From an uncultured Prevotella sp. (lineage in GTDB: Bacteria; Bacteroidota; Bacteroidia; Bacteroidales; Bacteroidaceae), in the NCBI GenBank assembly GCA_947170725.1, contig CAMVUM010000002.1, positions 124,001 to 188,000 on the forward strand: DNA of 64,000 nucleotides. The letters are read 5' to 3'. This document shows, in pieces, positions 55,486 through 64,000 of this stretch. The first letter of the stretch is position 1. The number at the start of each line of letters is the position of its first letter. A program made the position numbers and the translations under genes. The notes beneath the pieces were generated by a model. The model had not been told where the DNA came from. It searched no databases and saw nothing but the letters and a program-made list of their open reading frames with translations.

Positions 55486-57150
55486 TCAAACAGTCATCTT
55501 CCAAACCCGTCCGCCATACGCCGGAACATCCATCTTCAGGCCACCGTCGGCTTTCAGCTCCATCACACACTTATCACCGCTGAGCAAATCCTTCGCCTCA
55601 CGCAAGCCTTCGCCCATCTGCAGATATTCAAAGGCATGGCGCGGGATGACCACGTCACAGTCCGTTGCGTCGCCTGAGAAGTTCGCTGCCACGAGAAGCA
55701 GCTCGCTGCCGCATTTGCGGATTAGCGCATAAACGCTGCCGCCGATATGTCCGTTGACATACATGAGGTCATAGAAACAGCCGTCAGACACGGCCTTTTC
55801 CGTGCAGGCGATATTAAGCACCCGGGAATAGACAGACTCAAGAGACATCTCCTCACGCGTCATCTTCCTACGGTCGAAATATCCGCGCCGCAGCGTGCCA
55901 ACAGCCCAATAGTCGAAGATTGTCGTCCGGCCGTCACGTCCGCTGAATCCCTCTTCGTCCATACCGCGCTCTCCAAACTCCTGTCCGGCATAGAGCATGA
56001 ACGGGTTCTGCTGCATCAGAACACTGACGATAAGCCCGGGAACGCCACGGCGTCCGTCGCCGGCAAAGAAGTCACTGCCTATGCGCTGTTCGTCATGGTT
56101 CTCAAGGAAATAGAGCATGTGGTCGCGGATGTCGTCCGTCGACTGCCAGTGGCGCGTGATGTCCGAAGCAGGCCGGCGGCCGCACGTCACGTCACGCACA
56201 CAGTCGTACATTCCGACCTTGTCGTAAAGCCAGTCGAAACCCGCACCAATATAGTTGCGATACTGCGATGGATCATAGACCTCGCCGATGAACCTGATTT
56301 CCGGATAGCGGTATTTCACCTTGTCCGTTGCCCAGGCCCAGAACGCGGCCGGAACCATCTCCGCCATGTCGCAGCGGAAAGCGTCGACACCCTTTGAGGC
56401 CCAGAAAAGCAGGATGTCCGTCATCTTGTTCCACGTATCAGGAATAGGACTGAAATGTTCCGAACGCCCGCCTGCGTCGCAGTAGTCGATACCGTAGTTC
56501 AGCTTGACCGTCTCATACCAGTCATTCCGTCCGGGGCAGTTACTGAAATTGTCATTTCCCGTCGCACGTGCAGGATTCTCCGAATAAGCCTCTGCCTCTT
56601 CTCCGCGAAGGTCGAAATCGGGAGCGAACGGCTGGCCCCAACAATAATAGAAATTGTTCGACGTAGAGAAGTGCATGTCGCGGTTGTCGTTCTCCCCGAG
56701 GTCACGGACTCCATCCGGCTTGCACACCGAACGGTACTGTCGGGCCACATGATTTGGTACGAAGTCGATAATGACCTTCATGCCGGCCTGGTGAGTGCGC
56801 TTCACCAGCGCCTCAAACTCAGCCATTCTCCTGTCTACATTGTCGGCTATGTCCGGATCAATGTCATAATAGTCGGTGATGGCATATGGCGAACCCGCCC
56901 TACCCTTCACCACTGCCGGATGCTGGCGCGGTATGCCGTGGGCCGTATAGTCCGTCGTCGTGGCATGACGGATAACACCCGTGTACCATACGTGCGTCAC
57001 TCCGAGAGCCTTTATACGCTTCAGCGTCATCGCCGTGAAGGCACTCATCTTTCCGCAACCGTTTTCTTCCAGCGTGCCGTTCTTGCGGCATGTCTCACGG
57101 CAGTTGCCGAAAAGGCGTGTGAATATCTGATAGATTATTACTTTCTGCAT
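55486..57150 (-). CDS. GH13 alpha-amylase family enzyme, cytoplasmic
   Basis: A 554-residue (alpha/beta)8-barrel glycosidase acting on alpha-1,4/1,6-glucans. The four GH13 regions are visible: DFVPNHV (I), VDAFRCDMAEMV with the nucleophile Asp (II), FIGEVYD with the acid/base Glu (III) and FLENHDEQR with the stabilising Asp (IV). An extra C-terminal beta domain starts near 470. No signal peptide is present, so it works inside the cell, for example on glycogen or imported maltooligosaccharides. Subfamily and exact linkage are not assigned. The gene is monocistronic on the minus strand; the hairpin at 57186-57234 separates it from fabD. Confidence 0.93.
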   Translation of the reverse strand: MQKVIIYQIFTRLFGNCRETCRKNGTLEENGCGKMSAFTAMTLKRIKALGVTHVWYTGVIRHATTTDYTAHGIPRQHPAVVKGRAGSPYAITDYYDIDPDIADNVDRRMAEFEALVKRTHQAGMKVIIDFVPNHVARQYRSVCKPDGVRDLGENDNRDMHFSTSNNFYYCWGQPFAPDFDLRGEEAEAYSENPARATGNDNFSNCPGRNDWYETVKLNYGIDYCDAGGRSEHFSPIPDTWNKMTDILLFWASKGVDAFRCDMAEMVPAAFWAWATDKVKYRYPEIRFIGEVYDPSQYRNYIGAGFDWLYDKVGMYDCVRDVTCGRRPASDITRHWQSTDDIRDHMLYFLENHDEQRIGSDFFAGDGRRGVPGLIVSVLMQQNPFMLYAGQEFGERGMDEEGFSGRDGRTTIFDYWAVGTLRRGYFDRRKMTREEMSLESVYSRVLNIACTEKAVSDGCFYDLMYVNGHIGGSVYALIRKCGSELLLVAANFSGDATDCDVVIPRHAFEYLQMGEGLREAKDLLSGDKCVMELKADGGLKMDVPAYGGRVWKMTV

Positions 57151-57185
57151 TTAATATTCCAGATTTGTCATATACGTGAAAAAGC

Positions 57186-57234
57186 AAAAGCCCGCCCGCC
57201 ATCCTTTTTTCGGGGGATGTGCGCGACGGGCTTG
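57186..57234 (-). terminator. fabD terminator
   Basis: On the minus strand AAGCCCG and CGGGCTT pair around an inner CATCC/GGATG stem. TTTTGCTTTTT follows. It lies 73 bases after the fabD stop and before the GH13 gene. Confidence 0.75.
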
Positions 57235-57306
57235 CCGTTTTATCTTTTCATATAACCTGTCATAAGTGAATATTGTTTCTATCGTGTATATGACAGGCAT
57301 ATACTT

Positions 57307-58194
57307 TTATGCTATTCCGTGGGCAGCTACGTTCTTGTCGATACGTCCGATCATACCCTGCAGAGCCTTGCCCGGACCGCACTCCGTGAAGTCATCAGCA
57401 CCGTCGGCAATCATGTTCTGAACGCTTTCGGTCCAGCGCACGCTGCTCGTCAGCTGTGCTATGAGGTTAGCCTTTATGTCAGAGGGGTCTGTGTGGGGCT
57501 TACCGTCAACATTCTGATAGACGGGACACTTGGGAGCGGCAAACTCCGTAGCCTCTATGGCTGCCTGCAACTCATCCTTGGCGGGCTGCATCAGCGGAGA
57601 GTGGAACGCACCACCCACCTTCAGCGGCAGAGCACGCTTTGCGCCGGCGGCCTTCAGCTTCTCGCAAGCCTCATTGATGGCCTCGATGTTGCCTGAGATG
57701 ACCAGCTGGCCGGGACAGTTGTAGTTGGCCGGAACGACAACATGGCCTTCTTTGTTGACCTCTGCACAAATCTCTGCAATCTTCTCGTCGGGCAGACCGA
57801 CGATAGCCGCCATCGTAGACGGAGCGACGTCGCAAGCCTTCTGCATGGCCATAGCACGTGCATAGACCAGCTTCAGTCCGTCCTCGAAGCTCAGTGCGCC
57901 TACAGCAACCAGAGCCGAGAACTCACCCAGCGAGTGACCGGCAGCCATGGCGGGCTGGAAAGCGTCGCCCATGCAAAGAGCCGAAATAACACTGTGGAGG
58001 AATACGGCGGGCTGTGTAACCTTTGTCTGCTTCAGCTCATCATCAGTGCCGCTGAACATAATGTCTGTTATTCTGTAACCGAGAATGTCGTTTGCTTTCT
58101 CAAAAAGTTCCTTTGCCAATGGATTGTTGTCATACAGGTCTTTGCCCATACCGACAAACTGTGCTCCCTGACCGGGAAAAACAAATGCTTTCAT
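57307..58194 (-). CDS. fabD: Malonyl-CoA:ACP transacylase
   Basis: This 295-residue enzyme loads malonyl groups onto acyl carrier protein for fatty-acid synthesis. It begins MKAFVFPGQGAQFVGMGKDL, with the GQGAQ oxyanion motif. The nucleophile is Ser88 in AAGHSLGEFSAL. The conserved Arg is in YARAMAMQKA and the catalytic His in VGGAFHSPLM. The start was moved downstream of an in-frame ATG at 58251 because the promoter (58232-58262) overlaps that site. The length is usual. No other fab gene lies beside it. Confidence 0.95.
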   Translation of the reverse strand: MKAFVFPGQGAQFVGMGKDLYDNNPLAKELFEKANDILGYRITDIMFSGTDDELKQTKVTQPAVFLHSVISALCMGDAFQPAMAAGHSLGEFSALVAVGALSFEDGLKLVYARAMAMQKACDVAPSTMAAIVGLPDEKIAEICAEVNKEGHVVVPANYNCPGQLVISGNIEAINEACEKLKAAGAKRALPLKVGGAFHSPLMQPAKDELQAAIEATEFAAPKCPVYQNVDGKPHTDPSDIKANLIAQLTSSVRWTESVQNMIADGADDFTECGPGKALQGMIGRIDKNVAAHGIA

Positions 58195-58231
58195 ATCTAC
58201 TAAAAAGTTTATAATAAATGTATTACGTTTG

Positions 58232-58262
58232 CAAAGGTAACACTTTTTCACAACACTGACAA
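58232..58262 (-). promoter_or_regulatory. fabD promoter
   Basis: On the minus strand TTG and TACCTTTGC are separated by 20 bases, a good match to the Bacteroidetes pair. The ATG at 58194 is 38 bases downstream of the -7 element. Confidence 0.75.
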
Positions 58263-59220
58263 GAAAATGGGCTTAAAAGCGCACGGGATTGGAATGAGAA
58301 TATTTAAATCTCATCAAGATACTTTTCTACTTGGATACGCAACGGAACGATATTGCCAATTGCAGTTTACCACAAATTCCAGATTCTGACTTGGACATAT
58401 CCATGAACAAGGATGTGTCTCATTGCCGCAATCTTGGGCCATGGCTATTCTTTCTGCCAAAGATTCAAGTAGTATGTCAAAGAATATTGTCAGAATTTGC
58501 TTGCGGACAAATACAAGACGATTTGTTGAGCATAGCGAAAATATGTCTCCATCCAACGGAGGAGCATGCGGATGTATCACCCCGAATTCCCGATGGTCCG
58601 TATTTTGTTCTATCTGAAAAAGAGGCGGTCATATATCAGAAAGCAATTGACAAAAAGCCTCAAAAATACCATCTAAACAGCATCAGGAATGGCCACTTTT
58701 AAAAATATTCCACCCTGCTATACAAATTCAAAAGTTTCACGTGTGCAAGTATAAGTGTCTGTAATTCAAGCGAATGCCATGTCTTTTCGGGATATGTGCA
58801 ATTTCAGGACGCCGAAAAAGCGCTTTTCCGATGCAAAAAGCGATGATTTTTTCTGCCGTAAGGGCCTCCCGAGGTTGCAACGGGGCCGCTTTCATCATGC
58901 AGCGGCAGCCCCGTTGGAATGTGACAAGGGCCCCGTTGCAACCTTGGGAGGCCCTTACGGCAAAACCATGGCTGTTCAACCATACTTCCGGTGTCTTTCC
59001 GGCGCTCTAAAACAGTTTTTTCATTTGTCACTGTTTTTCGTGCAACGATATTTACAAACGCAACGACACATACTCTCGTTTTTGTAATGTCGTGGAATAA
59101 ACTTATTTGGAGCCATCAATCAAACCATGGCCTAAATGCTCAGATAAAACAATAATTATATCTCTTTAAATTAACGAAAAACGGCACATAACTGCAATTA
59201 TATTAAACCGGAAATTTTAT
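58263..59220. other. Intergenic region between fabD and the REC-HK kinase
   Basis: About 950 bases. The left half has short open frames on both strands without recognisable domains, possibly gene remnants. The right half holds the large palindromic repeat at 58854-58962. No promoter or RNA gene was recognised with confidence. Confidence 0.6.
58854..58962. repeat. GC-rich palindromic repeat element, copy B
   Basis: 34-base arms (58854-58887 and 58929-58962) pair perfectly except for one G-T pair, around a 41-base loop. The arms start TGCCGTAAGGGCC and end CGGGGCC. They share GCCGyAAGGGCCT and TTGCAACG-GG words with the element near 43430, so both belong to one dispersed palindromic family. 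Confidence 0.75.
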
Positions 59221-60369
59221 CTACCCTTCCGCAACCAACGGTACGAGCACGCTGAAGGTTGAGCCTTCGCCATGGACGGACTCAACCTCTACGTCGCCTC
59301 CGTTCTTGACGGCAAAGTCCTTGCAGAGTTGCAGACCGAGGCCGCTGCCTTCCTCGTTTTTGGTTCCGTAGGTTGTCGTGCCACTACAGAACAGGCTGGC
59401 AAGGCGGTCTTCGCTGATACCTACCCCATGGTCACGGACGCTGATGCGGGCGAAATCGCCGCTACGCTCCACGGTGATGTCGATGGTGCTGTTCTCGTTG
59501 CTGAACTTGATAGCGTTGCTAATGAAGTTGCGTATCACGGTATTGAGCATGTCCGTGTCGGCATGAACCTTCAGGTTTTCCGTTCCGAGATTGCAGTTTA
59601 GCCGGATATGTTTCGTCTCTGCGATTATGACGAATATATCCACTACACCGAGAACGACGTCGTTGATTTCAAAATCCTGATAGACAACGTTGAGGCGTCC
59701 CGTCTGGCTCTTGGTCCATTTCAGGAGATTGTCCAACAGACTGTGTGTCTCTTCGGACTCTCGATTGGCCTTGTCTATCAGGTCGTAAAGCTCCCGGCCT
59801 ATCATGTCTGGCGAGACAGCACTGACAAAAAGGTTGAGCACCATGCGGATGCTGGCCATAGGGGAACGGAGGTCATGGGCTATCACGGAATACATCTTGT
59901 CGCGGTTGCTGATCGTGTGGCGCAACTCTTCGTTCTGCTCCATGATTATGCGGCGTGCGGCAACAAGCGAAATCTGCTGCATGACGCGCACGATGAGTTC
60001 TTCTTTATTGAAAGGTTTGGTGAGAAAATCGCTCGCACCGACCTTGAATCCCTGCACAAGGTCGGACGGAGTGTTGAGCGCGGTGAGAAATATTATGGGG
60101 ACGTTTGCCGTCTCCGGGTCATTCTTTAGAATTACGGCTGTGTCGAAGCCGTTGAGATCCGGCATCATGACATCAAGAAGAATCAGGTCAGGGCGCTCTG
60201 ATTTTGTCTTTTCGACACACTCGCGACCGTTTGACGCCGTACATATCTGAAACTTCTCATTTGTCAACAATATCTTGAGCAAAAGGACATTACTCACCAC
60301 GTCATCGACAATGAGTATTTTATAATCGCTTCGGTTAATCTTGGATTCAAGCATTCCACTGCTTCCCAT
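59221..60369 (-). CDS. Soluble REC-HisKA-HATPase signalling protein
   Basis: A 382-residue protein with an N-terminal receiver (phospho-Asp66 in LILLDVMMPDLNG, Lys in LTKPFNKEEL). A coiled linker leads to HisKA with His165 in VIAHDLRSPMA, then HATPase motifs (NFISNAIKFS, RDHGVGIS, GSGLGLQLCKDFA). There is no membrane segment or output domain. This is the reverse order of the hybrid kinase at 52522, which ends in a receiver. The layout fits a kinase whose activity is set by an incoming phosphate, as in phosphorelay or crosstalk systems. It has its own promoter at 60397 and is divergent from no close partner. Confidence 0.93.
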   Translation of the reverse strand: MGSSGMLESKINRSDYKILIVDDVVSNVLLLKILLTNEKFQICTASNGRECVEKTKSERPDLILLDVMMPDLNGFDTAVILKNDPETANVPIIFLTALNTPSDLVQGFKVGASDFLTKPFNKEELIVRVMQQISLVAARRIIMEQNEELRHTISNRDKMYSVIAHDLRSPMASIRMVLNLFVSAVSPDMIGRELYDLIDKANRESEETHSLLDNLLKWTKSQTGRLNVVYQDFEINDVVLGVVDIFVIIAETKHIRLNCNLGTENLKVHADTDMLNTVIRNFISNAIKFSNENSTIDITVERSGDFARISVRDHGVGISEDRLASLFCSGTTTYGTKNEEGSGLGLQLCKDFAVKNGGDVEVESVHGEGSTFSVLVPLVAEG

Positions 60370-60396
60370 AGTTTTCAGTTATTAGTTATTTAGTTG

Positions 60397-60427
60397 CAAA
60401 TATACACTAAATATTCCGAAACGACAA
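60397..60427 (-). promoter_or_regulatory. Promoter of the REC-HK gene
   Basis: On the minus strand TTG and TATATTTGC are 20 bases apart, an excellent consensus match, 28 bases before the start codon. Confidence 0.8.
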
Positions 60428-60484
60428 TTTTTAATAATGTTTTTTGAACGTCGCCATACGATTAATATGCCGTCAAGATAAATA

Positions 60485-60540
60485 CAAAAGAGGCGGAAAC
60501 ACGGTCGGCATATTGCAGTCCGACCGGTTTCCGCCTCTTG
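60485..60540 (-). terminator. carB terminator
   Basis: A 13-bp stem (AAGAGGCGGAAAC with GTTTCCGCCTCTT) continues as an inner GGTCGG/CCGACC helix. It begins about 30 bases after the carB stop on the minus strand. Confidence 0.8.
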
Positions 60541-60567
60541 GAAATGATATCAAGCGTGTATGTTTTT

Positions 60568-63500
60568 TTACTTATACTCCGACCAGCTCTTGATGGCGAT
60601 GCCCTCTATCGGCATGTTGCAGAAGGCGCTGATGAAAGCACTGGCAAGGCGGCTGTTCGTGATGAGCGGAACATTGAGGTCAATGGCGGCACGACGTATC
60701 TTGTAGCCATTGGTCAACTCGCCGGCAGAAAGATCCTTCGGGATGTTGACAACCATGTCGATCTCGTGGTTGTGGAGCATGTCGAGGGCCTGCGGCTGAC
60801 AGTCTTCCGACGGCCAGTAGACGATGGTGTTGTCCACACCGTTCTCGGTGAGAAATCTTGAGGTGCCGCCGGTGGCATACAGCTTATAGCCGTGGGCCAC
60901 AAGCATACGGGCAGCGTCAAGCATCTCAGCTTTCTGCTTGGCCGAACCGGTGGAGAGCAGAATGGTCTTCTCGGGGATGCGATGGCCAACGGAAAGCATG
61001 CTCTTCAGCAACGCACAGCTGGTGTCCTCGCCGATACAGCCGACCTCACCGGTTGAAGCCATATCGACACCGAGCACGGGGTCTGCCTTCTGCAAACGGT
61101 TGAAAGAGAACTGGCTGGCCTTGATTCCCACGTAGTCGAGGTCGAAAAGGCTCTTGTGGGGCTTCTCGACAGGCAGTCCGAGCATGACCTTGGTGGCAAT
61201 CTCAATGAGATTTATCTTCAGAACCTTGCTCACAAACGGGAATGAACGCGAGGCGCGCAAGTTACACTCGATGACAAGGATGTCGTTGTCTCGGGCCATG
61301 AACTGAATATTGAACGGGCCACTGATATGAAGTTCCTTGGCTATCTGGCGACTCACGCGCTTGATCCGGCGCACGGTCTCGACATAAAGTTTCTGCGGCG
61401 GGAACTGGATGGTGGCATCACCGGAATGGACTCCGGCAAACTCGATGTGCTCAGAAATGGCGTAGGCAATGATTTCGCCGTTCTTTGCCACGGCGTCCAT
61501 CTCGATTTCCTTAGCATGCTCGATGAAGCGGCTTACCACGACGGGATGATCTTCCGAAACATTTGCAGCCAGCTTCAGGAACCGGTCAAGTTCCTCGGCG
61601 TTTGAACATACGTTCATGGCCGCACCTGAGAGAACGTATGACGGACGGACAAGGACCGGGAAGCCTACACGGTCGATGAACTTATTGATATCGTCCATCG
61701 AAGTCAAGGCGCTCCACTCTGGCTGGTTGATGCCGTTGCGGGTGAGCATGGACGAGAACTTGGCGCGGTCTTCGGCGTTGTCAATGTCCTTGGCCGATGT
61801 TCCGAGGATGGGCACGCGCTGTTCGTCAAGACGTATGGCGAGGTTGTTGGGAATCTGGCCGCCGGTAGACACGATTACGCCATGGGGATTCTCCATTTCG
61901 ATGATGTCCATGACACGCTCGAAGGTGAGTTCGTCGAAGTAGAGACGGTCACACATGTCGTAGTCGGTCGACACGGTCTCAGGGTTGTAGTTGATCATAA
62001 CCGAGCGGTAACCCTCCTTGCGGATGGTCTGCAACGCCTGGACGCCACACCAGTCGAACTCAACGGAAGAGCCGATACGGTAGGCTCCTGAGCCGAGAAC
62101 GATGATGGAACGCTTGTCGCCAAGGAAATTGATGTCGTGGGCGACAGCCGAATAAGTGATGTAGAGATAGTTTGTCTGTGCGGGATATTCGGCCGCCAGC
62201 GTATCAATCTGCTTGACATACGGCAATATACCGTAGCTCTTGCGCAGATTCCGGACCACGAGACCGGCCTTGGCCATGCTCTTCAGTTCGGCCTCAAGAC
62301 CGACGGCACGGGCTATCTGGAAATCTGTGAAACCATAGATTTTCGCTTCACGCAGCAGTTCTTTGCCGAGGTTGTTGATGCTCTTGAGAGCCTTCATGCG
62401 CTCGTCAATGTCGATGATGTGCTTGAGCTTCTGGAGGAACCACTTGTCAATCTTGGTCAGGTCGTGTATCTGGTCGATGGTATAGCCCTTGTGCATGGCC
62501 TTCGATATGATGAAAACGCGCTTGTCGGTGGGTTCGCGCAGAGCGGCGTCGATGTCGTCGATTTCAAGTTCCTTGTTCTCTACGAAGCCGTGCATGCCTT
62601 GTCCTATCATACGCAAACCCTTCTGGATAGCTTCCTCGAAATTGCGGCCGATGGCCATAACCTCGCCGACTGACTTCATCGACGAACCGAGTTCCTTGTC
62701 TACGCCGCGGAACTTGCTGAGATCCCAACGCGGAATCTTGCAGACTACATAGTCAAGAGCGGGTTCAAAGAAAGCACTGGTGGTTTTGGTTACGGAATTC
62801 TTCAACTCAAAAAGTCCGTAGCCCATGCCGAGCTTGGCGGCTACAAAAGCCAATGGATAGCCCGTTGCCTTGGATGCGAGAGCCGACGAGCGGCTGAGAC
62901 GGGCGTTGACCTCAATGACACGATAGTCCTCGCTCTTTGGGTCGAAAGCATACTGGACGTTACACTCGCCAACGATGCCGATGTGGCGTACAATCTTGAT
63001 CGCAAGGGCGCGGAGCTTGTGATACTCGCTGTTGGTCAGTGTCTGTGAGGGAGCTATGACGATACTCTCGCCGGTATGGATTCCGAGCGGGTCGAAGTTC
63101 TCCATGTTGCAAACCGTTATACAGTTGTCGTAACGGTCGCGCACCACCTCATATTCTATCTCCTTCCAGCCTTTCAGACTCTTCTCAACGAGTACTTGGG
63201 GAGAGAAAGAGAATGCCTTTTCGGCCAGTTTGTCAAGCTCTTCCTCATTGTCGCAGAAGCCGCTGCCGAGACCACCGAGCGCATAGGCTGCACGCAGGAT
63301 GACGGGATAGCCCAACGTTGCGGCAGCCTTACGGGCCTGTGCTATGGTTTCGCAAGCCTCACTCTTTATTGTCTTGACATCTATTTCATTGAGCTTGTCC
63401 ACAAAAAGCTCACGGTCTTCGGTGTCCATGATTGCCTGTACGGGAGTTCCTAACACACGGACATTGTACTTTTCAAGCACACCACTCTTGTAGAGTTCAA

Positions 63501-63795
63501 CTCCGCAGTTGAGGGCCGTCTGACCGCCAAATGCAAGCAGAATTCCATCGGGACGCTCTTTCTCGATTACGCGCTCAACGAAATAAGGCTGAACGGGAAG
63601 GAAATAGATTTGGTCGGCCACACCCTCAGAGGTCTGCACCGTGGCAATGTTGGGGTTGATAAGCACTGTGTAGACACCTTCCTCACGCAGAGCCTTCAAC
63701 GCCTGAGAACCTGAATAATCGAACTCACCGGCCTCTCCAATCTTCAATGCGCCCGAACCGAGCAGCAGGACTTTCTTTATATTCTCGTCTTTCAT
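60568..63795 (-). CDS. carB: Carbamoyl-phosphate synthase large subunit
   Basis: The 1075-residue synthetase subunit makes carbamoyl phosphate from bicarbonate, ammonia (from CarA) and two ATP, for pyrimidine and arginine synthesis. It has two homologous ATP-grasp halves: GSGALKIGEAGEFDYSGSQA near residue 12 and LGSGAYRIGSSVEFDWCG near 575. The oligomerisation region lies between them (about 400-550), and the C-terminal MGS-like regulatory domain is at about 940-1075 (LLSTGSAKQKAEM to WSEYK). All signature segments are present and the length is usual. It lies 7 bases after the carA stop, so the two form an operon. Confidence 0.97.
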   Translation of the reverse strand: MKDENIKKVLLLGSGALKIGEAGEFDYSGSQALKALREEGVYTVLINPNIATVQTSEGVADQIYFLPVQPYFVERVIEKERPDGILLAFGGQTALNCGVELYKSGVLEKYNVRVLGTPVQAIMDTEDRELFVDKLNEIDVKTIKSEACETIAQARKAAATLGYPVILRAAYALGGLGSGFCDNEEELDKLAEKAFSFSPQVLVEKSLKGWKEIEYEVVRDRYDNCITVCNMENFDPLGIHTGESIVIAPSQTLTNSEYHKLRALAIKIVRHIGIVGECNVQYAFDPKSEDYRVIEVNARLSRSSALASKATGYPLAFVAAKLGMGYGLFELKNSVTKTTSAFFEPALDYVVCKIPRWDLSKFRGVDKELGSSMKSVGEVMAIGRNFEEAIQKGLRMIGQGMHGFVENKELEIDDIDAALREPTDKRVFIISKAMHKGYTIDQIHDLTKIDKWFLQKLKHIIDIDERMKALKSINNLGKELLREAKIYGFTDFQIARAVGLEAELKSMAKAGLVVRNLRKSYGILPYVKQIDTLAAEYPAQTNYLYITYSAVAHDINFLGDKRSIIVLGSGAYRIGSSVEFDWCGVQALQTIRKEGYRSVMINYNPETVSTDYDMCDRLYFDELTFERVMDIIEMENPHGVIVSTGGQIPNNLAIRLDEQRVPILGTSAKDIDNAEDRAKFSSMLTRNGINQPEWSALTSMDDINKFIDRVGFPVLVRPSYVLSGAAMNVCSNAEELDRFLKLAANVSEDHPVVVSRFIEHAKEIEMDAVAKNGEIIAYAISEHIEFAGVHSGDATIQFPPQKLYVETVRRIKRVSRQIAKELHISGPFNIQFMARDNDILVIECNLRASRSFPFVSKVLKINLIEIATKVMLGLPVEKPHKSLFDLDYVGIKASQFSFNRLQKADPVLGVDMASTGEVGCIGEDTSCALLKSMLSVGHRIPEKTILLSTGSAKQKAEMLDAARMLVAHGYKLYATGGTSRFLTENGVDNTIVYWPSEDCQPQALDMLHNHEIDMVVNIPKDLSAGELTNGYKIRRAAIDLNVPLITNSRLASAFISAFCNMPIEGIAIKSWSEYK

Positions 63796-63802
63796 CTTTT
63801 TC

Positions 63803-64000
63803 TTACTTCAGTTTTTCAACAAAACGGTCAAACATAAACTCTGTGTCAACAGGACCGGAACAAGCCTCCGGGTGGAACTGGCTCGTGAACCAAGGATTCT
63901 CAACGTGGCATACGCCCTCGTTGGAACCGTCGTTCATATTGACGAACAGCTCGCGCCAATCCTTGCCAAGCGTACTGGCATCGACTGCATAGCCATGGTT
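63803..64000 (-). CDS. carA: Carbamoyl-phosphate synthase small subunit (C-terminal end only)
   Basis: Only the last 65 codons and the stop are in the window; the 5' end lies beyond base 64000. The visible part starts NHGYAVDASTLGKDW, typical of the CarA class-I glutamine amidotransferase, and includes the catalytic His/Glu segment QFHPEACSGP. It ends MFDRFVEKLK. CarA feeds ammonia from glutamine to CarB. The 7-base gap to carB supports a carAB operon. Confidence 0.95.
   Translation of the reverse strand, partial: NHGYAVDASTLGKDWRELFVNMNDGSNEGVCHVENPWFTSQFHPEACSGPVDTEFMFDRFVEKLK

Noticed and set aside
58195..58251. Longer N-terminus of FabD
   Set aside because: Overlaps the promoter; the family starts at MKAFVFPGQGAQ.
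58331..58702. Possible 123-residue gene between fabD and the REC-HK gene
   Set aside because: No recognisable domain; equally open frames exist on both strands; may be a decayed gene but cannot be supported.

Overview
The window looks like a Bacteroidales chromosome, probably Prevotellaceae (inference). Host genes are preceded by promoters with the Bacteroidetes -7 element TAnnTTTG, mostly 19-20 bases from a TTTG/TTG -33 element and without Shine-Dalgarno runs. The host carries a phosphate-porin-like OprP, a fabD-type acyltransferase, two soluble hybrid kinases and a 29-residue AURKAIP1/COX24-like protein. A large integrated prophage fills about 1-39.9 kb; host core genes follow from 39.97 kb to the end. 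The left prophage end lies outside the window.

Prophage, 1-39.9 kb. A leftward head/fibre operon runs from 12213 past base 1. It encodes a scaffold-like protein, a 56-residue protein resembling the capsid N-terminus, the major capsid protein, two small structural proteins and a fibre-like protein of more than 2815 residues. The fibre's cut-off C-terminus looks like the variable region of a diversity-generating retroelement (DGR); the reverse transcriptase and template repeat would lie just left of the window. A rightward pair (candidate small terminase, large terminase) meets a leftward block head-on. In transcription order that block holds a 165-residue Gly/Ala-rich protein, a 389-residue repeat-bearing protein, one uninterrupted 6169-codon polyvalent protein gene and the portal gene. 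The polyvalent protein combines an N-terminal module, a hydrophobic Gly/Ala-rich segment, a DdrB-like ParB domain, an InPase-like domain, an adenine-methylase fold, an SNF2-type helicase, a zincin-like motif and a long helical tail. A 71-codon frame with gene-like codon choice is nested in one of its linkers. A second terminase-like gene, a repeat-rich control region and a tyrosine integrase close the right end. No tape-measure or tail-tube gene is seen here, so a podovirus-like particle is plausible but unproven.

Host, 39.97-64 kb. Genes are ppdK, rlmD, a phosphate-selective porin, pyk, an HU-family gene, the mini ribosomal-protein-like gene, rng, a GT2 glycosyltransferase, an HK-REC hybrid kinase with a membrane-anchored EEP phosphatase, an AlaX-like editing protein, a GH13 amylase, fabD, a REC-HK kinase, carB and the end of carA. 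PEP/pyruvate metabolism (ppdK, pyk), RNA modification and decay (rlmD, rng), lipid initiation (fabD) and pyrimidine/arginine supply (carAB) are represented. GC-rich palindromic repeats occur in two intergenic regions. No tRNA, rRNA, CRISPR array or transposase gene was recognised.
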